Shown: positions 12,402-17,956 of the stretch, in pieces | Layout: each line of letters begins with the position of its first letter | Position numbering within the stretch: position 1 is the first letter of the stretch | From: a virus | IMG/VR virus record: IMGVR_UViG_3300032291_000244 | Location: 1-21,117 of that record | Reading direction: 5' to 3' (one strand) | DNA length: 21,117 nucleotides | Notes under the pieces: model-generated | Told to the model about the DNA's origin: nothing | The model's input: only the letters and a program-made list of their open reading frames with translations | Database searches by the model: none | Program-made: the position numbers and the translations under genes

Positions 12402-12799
12402 TTTTTAATTTACACAACAGCCAACAGGCCCACTCAGTTTTAAAAGACTTATGGCCCAAGATCAAAGAAACCTTGCAAGCTGGCAAGCAATTGCGCTTAG
12501 AAGTTAAAAAGGCAACCAGAAGCACAGACCAAAATGATATGTTTCACGCCCTGATTGACAAGGTTTATAAGGCCATGAAGGGTGCTGGCTCAGAGTGGTC
12601 AGCAGACGATTGGAAGCGCCTGTTAATTGATCAATGGGCAAATGAGACAGGCCGCAAGTTAGGCAAAATAGCGCCAAGCCTAGACGGGCAAAGAGTAGTT
12701 CAACTAGGACTACAGAGCCACAAATTCACCAAAGAGGAAGGCTCTGAGTTTATTGAATGGCTTTTGTGCTGGATGGCAGATAAGGGAATAGAAACATGA
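12398..12799 (+). CDS. ninB: NinB-like recombination mediator
   Basis: Lambda NinB (Orf) helps RecA-independent recombination by loading on SSB-coated DNA. The 133-residue protein carries the family features RSTDQNDMFHALI (residues 41-53), SEWSADDWKRLLIDQWANE (about 65-83), IAPSLDGQRVVQLG (91-104) and a closing EFIEWLLCWMADKGIE. The length fits the family. Start ATG overlaps the RusA stop; its stop overlaps the zinc-ribbon gene. With RusA and the HNH protein it forms a lambda nin-like cluster that complements the ERF/YqaJ genes of the leftward operon. Confidence 0.92.
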   Translation: MIFNLHNSQQAHSVLKDLWPKIKETLQAGKQLRLEVKKATRSTDQNDMFHALIDKVYKAMKGAGSEWSADDWKRLLIDQWANETGRKLGKIAPSLDGQRVVQLGLQSHKFTKEEGSEFIEWLLCWMADKGIET

Positions 12800-13002
12800 T
12801 GTGTCCAATTTGCGGTACACGCAAGAATAAAGTCTTAGACACAAGAGCAAACCCAGAATTTATCCTTAGAAAACGGGAATGCGAGAATTTTCACAAGTAC
12901 CAAACCAAAGAATATGCAATACCTGAAACACCAGTATGTGAGAAGCCAGAAGCTGTTAAAGCTAGTAGCGGATTTAGCCTGTCAAAATTGTGGCATAGAT
13001 AA
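12796..13002 (+). CDS. NrdR-like zinc-ribbon protein, 68 aa
   Basis: The N-terminus (MMCPICGTRKNKVLDTR, then LRKRECENFHKYQTKE) aligns with the zinc ribbon of NrdR, the bacterial repressor of ribonucleotide reductase genes: CPxCG...V-x-D-(S/T)-R...R-R-x-C-x-x-C-x-x-x-(F)-x-T-x-E. C3, C6 and C29 are present, but the fourth ligand position is Phe 32, with His 33 beside it, so the metal site is altered or uses His. The ATP-cone of NrdR is absent. It may bind host promoters or replication proteins. The 3' end overlaps the HNH gene by 89 bases in another frame. Confidence 0.65.
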   Translation: MMCPICGTRKNKVLDTRANPEFILRKRECENFHKYQTKEYAIPETPVCEKPEAVKASSGFSLSKLWHR

Positions 13003-13234
13003 CGGGGTTCAGGCGGCTCACAGTAATTGGGGCGGGGGTAAGGGTAAAGGCATTAAGGCTGATGACAACCTAGTGGCCGCTTTGTGCCTTAAATGCCATT
13101 ACGAAATAGACCAAGGGGCGCATCTATCTAAAGATGAACGCAAAGAAATGTGGCAAAAAGCCCACACAGCAACAATCGAGGCACTTGGAGACAGATGGCC
13201 TCCAGAAGTGCCAAAGCCTCACTTGCCTTTGTGA
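12914..13234 (+). CDS. HNH-type nuclease, YbcO/DUF1364-like
   Basis: After a short helix (RSQKLLKLVADLACQNCG) the protein has C23-x2-C26, an AAHSN motif (H36), a Gly/Lys loop (GGGKGKGIKADDNLVAALC) and C58-x2-C61-H62 followed by EIDQG. This zinc-bound His-Cys arrangement is that of DUF1364/YbcO-type HNH nucleases of lambda-like nin regions. The start may be ATG 12914 (106 aa) or GTG 12938 (98 aa, beginning at the conserved RSQKLL); neither has a clear ribosome site. It overlaps the zinc-ribbon gene upstream by 65-89 bases. Likely nicks or cuts DNA in recombination or packaging. The 3' end meets a convergent gene. Confidence 0.82.
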   Translation: MQYLKHQYVRSQKLLKLVADLACQNCGIDNGVQAAHSNWGGGKGKGIKADDNLVAALCLKCHYEIDQGAHLSKDERKEMWQKAHTATIEALGDRWPPEVPKPHLPL

Positions 13235-13389
13235 GCCTTGTCCAAGCCTTGAGACTCATGGCGCTTTAGTTCCTGTTCCACAGCTTTGATGCGGGACATT
13301 TCAGCGCGATGCTCAGAGACTTTTTCGTAGTGCATAGGCTGTTTAGGGGCGCTAGATTTAGCAGAAGTAATTTTAAAATTTGTGGCCAT
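13219..13389 (-). CDS. inverted small hypothetical protein, 56 aa
   Basis: I chose ATG 13389, behind AACAGGATTTGTC, rather than an ATG at 13419 with no ribosome site. The protein is short, basic and helical (residues about 19-45: MHYEKVSEHRAEMSRIKAVE) and ends HKGK. It is the only leftward gene in the right half of the window and its end overlaps the HNH gene by 16 bases. A possible promoter (TTGACT, 17 bases, CAATGT) lies at 13444-13416 on the minus strand, interleaved with the rightward promoter. No family recognised. Confidence 0.6.
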   Translation of the reverse strand: MATNFKITSAKSSAPKQPMHYEKVSEHRAEMSRIKAVEQELKRHESQGLDKAHKGK

Positions 13390-13412
13390 GACAAATCCTG
13401 TTAAAATGGTGG

Positions 13413-13441
13413 TTGACATTGTGCCACATTGGACATAAAGT
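13413..13441 (+). promoter_or_regulatory. rightward sigma70-like promoter for the accessory/packaging block
   Basis: TTGACA (13413-13418), a 17-base spacer and TAAAGT (13436-13441) precede the gene at 13474. The -35 is perfect and the -10 moderate. On the opposite strand TTGACT (13444-13439) and CAATGT (13421-13416) overlap it face to back. Confidence 0.5.
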
Positions 13442-13473
13442 CAAAACCATAAATTCTTTGCAAGGAAAATATC

Positions 13474-13686
13474 ATGGGTAAAATGGACACAAAAATGGCT
13501 AAAAGCACCACAGGCGCAACACCCCCTAAAGGTGCTGAATCGTCTGACCGTACAGGCGAACGCATGGAAAAAATGCGTGGTGGCGTTGCTATGGGTAAAG
13601 AGGACAAAATGGGCGCTGATCACCAGTTCAATACTGGTAAGACAGACGGCATTTGCTACACTAAGACCAAATCAGAGTACCGCTAA
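13474..13686 (+). CDS. Met/Lys/Gly-rich hypothetical protein, 70 aa
   Basis: AAGGAAAATATC precedes the ATG. The protein is low-complexity, basic and has eight or so Met (MGKMDTKMAK, ERMEKMRGGVAMGKEDKMGA), and ends GICYTKTKSEYR. It is likely disordered. I do not recognise a characterised family. It opens a run of tiny genes between the nuclease and packaging blocks and probably uses the promoter at 13413-13441. Confidence 0.65.
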   Translation: MGKMDTKMAKSTTGATPPKGAESSDRTGERMEKMRGGVAMGKEDKMGADHQFNTGKTDGICYTKTKSEYR

Positions 13687-13755
13687 AAAGCGAAACCCAA
13701 ACAGCCATGCAGGGCTGAGTGGGCTTCTAGGCACAACAAATAAAGGAGATTTGCC

Positions 13756-13980
13756 ATGCTTAAACAGAATTGTAAGGCTTGTGTTTACTTTAACGACATA
13801 GGCGACATGGGGCAATGCAGACGCTACCCCACATTTCAAAACCGACACTACACAGAGTGGTGCGGTGAGTACCAATTAGTTGCCATCCTTGAGACAGAGG
13901 ATGTTTTACCCGTCCCAGAGGCGGGTGCTTTTTCTGAGCCGCCAAAGAAACGTGGCAGACCAGCAAAGGGTGCAAAATGA
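13756..13980 (+). CDS. Cys-rich protein with C-terminal AT-hook-like tail, 74 aa
   Basis: A strong AAAGGAGATTTGCC precedes the ATG. Four Cys (C6, C9, C21, C36 in QNCKACVYF, GQCRRYP and WCGEY) form a likely zinc or iron-sulfur centre; a linker with acidic and Pro residues leads to KKRGRPAKG (64-72), the core of an AT-hook, which binds the minor groove of A/T-rich DNA. Metal-binding head plus AT-hook suggests a DNA-associated protein. The stop overlaps the GroES-like gene start (ATGA), linking the two in translation. Confidence 0.75.
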   Translation: MLKQNCKACVYFNDIGDMGQCRRYPTFQNRHYTEWCGEYQLVAILETEDVLPVPEAGAFSEPPKKRGRPAKGAK

Positions 13981-14258
13981 ACTTGCAACCACTTAAAGAT
14001 AAAATTTTGGTGCGTCCTGAACAACGCATTCAAAGCACAATTTATTTCCAATCGGCAGAAGCTGACAGCCGTGGAACGGTTATGGCTGTAGGCCCAGAAG
14101 CCCATGCCGAGGGTTTGAACATTGGTGACAAAATTGCTTTTGGTACATTCCACAAAGACTATAAAGACGAATACCTAAAGTTTGAGGAAATCAAGCACAA
14201 TGATGAGCGCTTACTCAAAATGAGTTGGCAAGATGTTTGTTTTGTAATTGAGGAGTAA
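13977..14258 (+). CDS. GroES-like co-chaperonin (Cpn10 fold)
   Basis: The sequence follows GroES: LQPLKDKILVRPE at residues 3-15 (GroES IRPLHDRVIVKRKE), a short mobile-loop region about 16-28 with TIYF in the place of the GroEL-contacting IVL, then SRGTVMAVGPEA (31-42), LNIGDKIAFG (47-56), a Lys/Tyr-rich segment and a closing KMSWQDVCFVIEE. Length 93 is normal for Cpn10. GroES caps the host GroEL chamber; T4 gp31 and others replace it to fold large phage coat proteins. Here it likely helps fold the coat protein or another virion protein. The loop is shorter than in GroES. Confidence 0.87.
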   Translation: MNLQPLKDKILVRPEQRIQSTIYFQSAEADSRGTVMAVGPEAHAEGLNIGDKIAFGTFHKDYKDEYLKFEEIKHNDERLLKMSWQDVCFVIEE

Positions 14259-14261
14259 ATC

Positions 14262-14426
14262 ATGGCTACTAAACCCGGTTTGTATGCCAATATCCATAAA
14301 AAGCAAGAACGTATAGAACGCCAAAAGGCAGAGGGCAAACCCGTTGAGCGTATGAGAACGCCCGGCACAAAGGGCGCACCCACAGCCGCGGCTTTTAAAC
14401 AGTCTGCTAAAACTGCAAAAAAATAA
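14262..14426 (+). CDS. small basic conserved phage protein, 54 aa
   Basis: The ATG at 14262 lies four bases after the GroES-like stop, behind GAGGAG in the end of that gene, and the frame ends TAA at 14424-14426. The protein is Lys/Ala-rich with the segments GLYANIHKKQERIE and ERMRTPGTKGAPTAAAFKQS. I recall the pattern LYANIHxKxxRI...KMRxPGxKGAPTAxAF from many environmental phage genomes, with no known function. It is very basic and may be a nucleic-acid or virion-internal protein. Confidence 0.75.
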   Translation: MATKPGLYANIHKKQERIERQKAEGKPVERMRTPGTKGAPTAAAFKQSAKTAKK

Positions 14427-14428
14427 TC

Positions 14429-14707
14429 ATGGCGACTAAAAAGCACGATAAGCCCATTCCCCACAAGACAACGGGCAAGGACAAAACCTATAACCCGACA
14501 GACAAGGGCGCGGGAATGACCGCCAAGGGCCGCGCTGAGTACAACGCCAAGAACAATTCAAATTTAAAGCCGCCAGCGCCTAATCCCAAGACAAAGAAGG
14601 ACGAAGGACGTAAGGCAAGTTTTTGCGCCCGAATGGAAGGTGTTGTTAAGAACGCCAAAGGGCCAGCAGAACGTGCCAAGGCATCACTAAAGAACTGGAA
14701 CTGCTAA
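14429..14707 (+). CDS. basic conserved phage protein (DUF6321-like), 92 aa
   Basis: It starts two bases after the upstream stop. The core reads MTAKGRAEYNAKNNSNLKPP (residues 30-49), then KTKKDEGRKASFCARMEGVV (54-73) and a helical AKGPAERAKASLKNWNC ending. The LTAKGRxxYN...SNLKxP...RxxSFCARM pattern is known from short domains of unknown function in T4-like cyanophages and other marine and freshwater phages. Highly basic, so nucleic-acid contact is plausible. Its stop overlaps the next start (TAATG). Confidence 0.75.
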   Translation: MATKKHDKPIPHKTTGKDKTYNPTDKGAGMTAKGRAEYNAKNNSNLKPPAPNPKTKKDEGRKASFCARMEGVVKNAKGPAERAKASLKNWNC

Positions 14708-14856
14708 TGCTAGAGCAAGTAAAAGCCCGAATTGCTGACCTTGAGAAGCAAAAAGAACAAATGCTGGCTAACTTTCACGCCATTTCAGGCGCTATTGCCG
14801 AGAATCAGGCTTGGTTGCGTCAGCTTATGGTTGAAAAGCCAGCCGAAACCGAGTAA
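14707..14856 (+). CDS. coiled-coil microprotein, 49 aa
   Basis: The ATG overlaps the previous stop (TAATG) and the frame ends at TAA 14854-14856. Nearly the whole protein (MLEQVKARIADLEKQKEQML, NFHAISGAIAENQAWLRQLM) is one heptad-patterned helix, likely a dimer or trimer; the last residues are Pro/Glu-rich. Function unknown. Tight coupling to the upstream gene and clean codon use support it. Confidence 0.7.
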   Translation: MLEQVKARIADLEKQKEQMLANFHAISGAIAENQAWLRQLMVEKPAETE

Positions 14857-14868
14857 ATTAGTGGCACT

Positions 14869-15894
14869 ATGCCAACACTAGCCGACATATACAGCGCCAT
14901 TGACTCTGCTAAACGCAAGGGGTCTGATCTAATCCGCAATCCGGGCGCAAGCCTACAGCAAATTGCTGGATATGGTGCAGACAAAGCAAATGCGGCTAGA
15001 GAACAACTTTACGAAGCTACGGCAGAAGAAGGCATAAATTACGGGCCAAAGACAAAAAAACTTGCCAAACAAATGGCCGAGTCTTACAACCCTATGGGGA
15101 TACTTGCCCCAAAAAGGTTTATAGGAAAACCGTTAGAAGGTATGCCAACTACGGTTAATGTAGGCGGCAAACTAGAGCAATTTGGTACAGATCAAAGATT
15201 GGTTGACATTGCAAAGGGTTACATGGCCGACAAAGGTTTTGTATATGAGCCTTTGACAAAATATGCTCAAATTGATGTTAATCGTGCAAACAAATTAGCC
15301 GAGGGTTATCAAATGATGGCTAACAACCCAAATGATCCTAAAGTTAAAAAAGCGTATGCCGCTTTGATTGAGGAAACAATGGGCCAATATGAGGCTTTAA
15401 GAAAAAAAGGCTATAAGTTTGACTTTATGCCCGAATCTGGTGACATATATGGCAACCCTAGAAATGCCATAAATGATGTTATTTTGAACAAAAAATTGTC
15501 AGTATTTCCAACTGAGCAAGGGTTTGGTGGCCCGTCAGCATTGGAAGCAAGTCAAGCTAACCCATTGCTAATGCGTGTGGGTGAGAAGTGGAATGGTAAA
15601 GAAGTGACAGCTAACGACATTTTTAGGGCTGTCCATGATGTGTTTGGTCATGCCAAGCATGGTGTGGGATTCAGAGCCGTTGGTGAAGAAAACGCTTTCC
15701 AATCCCATGCAAGGATGTATTCACCCAAAGCGTTGCCAGCCGCAACATCAGAAACTAGGGGACAGAATTCTTGGGTTAATTATGGCCCATTTGGAGAATT
15801 TAACCGCACAGCCAGCCCTGCTTTGACAGAATACGCAGAACAAAAAACTGGTTTATTGCCAGCGTGGGCATGGAAAGAGGGACTTGTTAAGTGA
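14869..15894 (+). CDS. conserved phage protein with HDxFGH and TETRGQNSWVNYG-like motifs, 341 aa
   Basis: Residues about 1-90 are variable and helical. From about 115 to the end the protein looks like a conserved, enzyme-like domain found in many environmental phages: FGTDQRLVDIA, LAEGYQMMANNPNDPKVKKA, YAALIEETMGQYEALRKKGY, FPTEQGFGG, NDIFRAVHDVFGHAKHGVGF (251-268 region), GEENAFQSHARMYS, then TSETRGQNSWVNYGPFGEFN and QKTGLLPAWAW. H256, H261 and E273/E274 or E295 could bind a metal. I know no established function; such genes are sometimes labelled by chance similarity. It follows the tiny-gene run and overlaps the next gene (GTGA). Confidence 0.7.
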   Translation: MPTLADIYSAIDSAKRKGSDLIRNPGASLQQIAGYGADKANAAREQLYEATAEEGINYGPKTKKLAKQMAESYNPMGILAPKRFIGKPLEGMPTTVNVGGKLEQFGTDQRLVDIAKGYMADKGFVYEPLTKYAQIDVNRANKLAEGYQMMANNPNDPKVKKAYAALIEETMGQYEALRKKGYKFDFMPESGDIYGNPRNAINDVILNKKLSVFPTEQGFGGPSALEASQANPLLMRVGEKWNGKEVTANDIFRAVHDVFGHAKHGVGFRAVGEENAFQSHARMYSPKALPAATSETRGQNSWVNYGPFGEFNRTASPALTEYAEQKTGLLPAWAWKEGLVK

Positions 15895-16244
15895 TAGAGC
15901 AAATTTTTATTGCAGTTACTGAGTTGATTGCAATATGGTTAATTCAAGACAAAAGAACAGAATTTCGCAAGTGGGCTTGCATTTTTGGACTATTAGGGCA
16001 ACCATTCTGGTTTTATGCTTCATACGAAGCAAACCAATGGGGCGCATTCACGCTATGCTTTTTCTTTACCGCGGCATGGTGTAAGAGTTTGAAAGATTAT
16101 TGGTTTACTAAACAAACAGGAATGACTAATCAAGACTATTACGAACTGATCACAGAAGCTGTTGACAAGCTGTCCAGCACATCAAAGCTGGATTACAAAG
16201 ATTACATTCAAAGAGTTTTAAAAGAAGCCTTAAAGATCAAATGA
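15891..16244 (+). CDS. membrane protein with two hydrophobic spans, 117 aa
   Basis: GTG at 15891 overlaps the previous TGA. Hydrophobic segments are at about 4-19 (amphipathic to membrane), 28-44 (ACIFGLLGQPFWFYASY) and 50-63 (GAFTLCFFFTAAW); a soluble helical C-terminus follows (about 80-117). The IFGLLGQPFWFY...QWG...FF pattern recurs in unknown phage membrane proteins next to terminase genes. Function unknown; its place just before TerS is the only clue. Overlaps TerS by four bases. Confidence 0.7.
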   Translation: MIEQIFIAVTELIAIWLIQDKRTEFRKWACIFGLLGQPFWFYASYEANQWGAFTLCFFFTAAWCKSLKDYWFTKQTGMTNQDYYELITEAVDKLSSTSKLDYKDYIQRVLKEALKIK

Positions 16245-16651
16245 CTGAAACACCCGAAAAACGCCCTGTTGGTCGCCCATCCCTCTACAAACCTGAGTAT
16301 TGTGAGGAAGTGATTGCATTGGGCAAGATCGGTAAGTCAACTGAGGCAATTGGTGCTATTTTAGGCGTAGGGACTAAAACTTTATACAACTGGCGTGACG
16401 AAAATCCAGAATTTTTACACGCCTTGGAGTTGGCTAAAGAGTTTGAACTGCAATGGTGGGAAGATATTGCCCAAACCCACATGATTGAGAACAAAGAAAG
16501 CGACAAGATAAATGCTTCTATTTGGTCAAGGTCTATGGCGGCAAGATTCCCTAAAAAGTATCGTGAGCAAGTTAAACAAGAAATTACAGGCGCTGATGGC
16601 GCACCATTGTTGGCTGGCATTCAAGTAACGTTTGTGAAGCCAAGTGAGTGA
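16241..16651 (+). CDS. terS: terminase small subunit
   Basis: TerS recognises the packaging site and regulates the TerL motor. The N-terminus (KRPVGRPSLYKPEY) is basic and resembles the start of many TerS proteins; a helix-turn-helix follows at about residues 31-54 (GKSTEAIGAILGVGTKTLYN), then an oligomerisation helix region and a C-terminal tail likely to touch TerL. Length 136 is normal. It sits directly ahead of TerL with an 8-base overlap, the standard order. Assignment is supported by both the HTH pattern and position. Confidence 0.85.
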   Translation: MTETPEKRPVGRPSLYKPEYCEEVIALGKIGKSTEAIGAILGVGTKTLYNWRDENPEFLHALELAKEFELQWWEDIAQTHMIENKESDKINASIWSRSMAARFPKKYREQVKQEITGADGAPLLAGIQVTFVKPSE

Positions 16652-17927
16652 CGTTAGCCAAGCAATTGCAAAGGCTGAGTTCCCACTCAAGCTAGAGTGC
16701 CTATTTAAACCATCACGGTACAAAGTTCTTTACGGTGGACGCGGTGGCGCTAAGTCTTGGGGGGTAGCAAGGGCTTTGCTGATTAAAGGCGCTCAAGCCC
16801 CGTTAAGGGTGCTTTGCGCCCGTGAATTCCAAACATCTATCAAAGACTCAGTTCACAAGCTACTGTGTGATCAAATCATGGCGCTTGGGTTAGAGGGTTT
16901 CTATGAAATCACTCAGGCATCAATTAGGGCTAAAAACGGCACAGAGTTCAGCTTTGTTGGCCTAAAGAACAATGTGGCTAACGTCAAGTCTTACGAAGGT
17001 GTTGACGTTTGTTGGGTAGAGGAAGCACAGACAACCAGCCGTATGTCGTGGAATGTCCTGATCCCTACCATTCGTAAAGAAAAGTCAGAAATTTGGATTA
17101 CTTTTAACCCAGAACTAGAATCAGACGAAACTTATCAACGGTTTGTTTTAAAGCCGCCAGAGGATTGCATTGTTCAAAAGGTCAACTGGTCAGATAACCC
17201 GTGGTTTCCCGAAACGCTAAAACTTGAGAAAGATGCGCTTAAATTCCGCGATCCACAGGCTTATAACGTGGTTTGGGAAGGCTTATGCCGACAGACGGTA
17301 GATGGCGCTATCTTTGCCAGAGAAATGCAACTGGCTGAATTAGATGGCCGCATTACAAAGGTCAACTACGATGCCACAAAGCCCGTTCACGCCATCTTTG
17401 ACTTGGGCTGGTCTGATGCCACAGCAATCTGGTTCTTACAGTTTGTAGGCATGGAAACCCGTTTGATTCGCTACATTGAGGGCAATCAGCAGACCATGAG
17501 TGACTATCTGGCCAAGATGCAAACCTTTGGCTATATGTACGACACCCTTTGGCTACCGCACGATGCTGAGAACAAGACGTTGGCCGCCAATGGCAGAAGC
17601 ATTGAGGAAATTGTAAGGAATGCGGGATATAAAACCAAGATTATTCCTAAAACGTCAATTACAGACTCAATCAATGCGGCCAGAACATTGTTTACAAATA
17701 TGTGGTTTGACAGGGATAATTGTCACGAAGGCTTGCAATGTCTTAGGCATTACCGTTACGATGTTGACCCAGAGACTAAGCAATTCAGCAGAACGCCATT
17801 ACACGATCAATATTCGCATGGCGCTGATGCGTTTAGATATATTGGTTTAATGGTCAATGAGCCTAAACAGGCCAGAAGGCCAAAAGCAAACGCAAATTAT
17901 GGTAGCGATTACTCATGGATGAGTTAA
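16644..17927 (+). CDS. terL: terminase large subunit (ATPase-nuclease)
   Basis: TerL is the packaging motor. GTG at 16644 overlaps the TerS stop. The ATPase half shows the Walker A-like GGRGGAKS (31-38), Walker B VDVCWVEEA (120-128, catalytic Glu 126/127) and coupling motif WITFNPE (151-157). The RNase H-like nuclease half has D253 (AIFDLGWSDATA), D307 (LPHDAE) and D395 (HGADAFRY) as metal-binding acids. At 427 residues it is a compact, complete Terminase_3/PBSX-type enzyme. Packaging mode (headful or cos) cannot be read from it alone, though P22-like neighbours favour headful. Confidence 0.96.
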   Translation: MSDVSQAIAKAEFPLKLECLFKPSRYKVLYGGRGGAKSWGVARALLIKGAQAPLRVLCAREFQTSIKDSVHKLLCDQIMALGLEGFYEITQASIRAKNGTEFSFVGLKNNVANVKSYEGVDVCWVEEAQTTSRMSWNVLIPTIRKEKSEIWITFNPELESDETYQRFVLKPPEDCIVQKVNWSDNPWFPETLKLEKDALKFRDPQAYNVVWEGLCRQTVDGAIFAREMQLAELDGRITKVNYDATKPVHAIFDLGWSDATAIWFLQFVGMETRLIRYIEGNQQTMSDYLAKMQTFGYMYDTLWLPHDAENKTLAANGRSIEEIVRNAGYKTKIIPKTSITDSINAARTLFTNMWFDRDNCHEGLQCLRHYRYDVDPETKQFSRTPLHDQYSHGADAFRYIGLMVNEPKQARRPKANANYGSDYSWMS

Positions 17928-17956
17928 AATGTCTCCAAATCACTTAGGGCAACATC

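Noticed and set aside
13702-13717. CAGCC/GGCTG stem-loop after the Met-rich gene
   Set aside because: Five base pairs without a T run; too weak to call a terminator.
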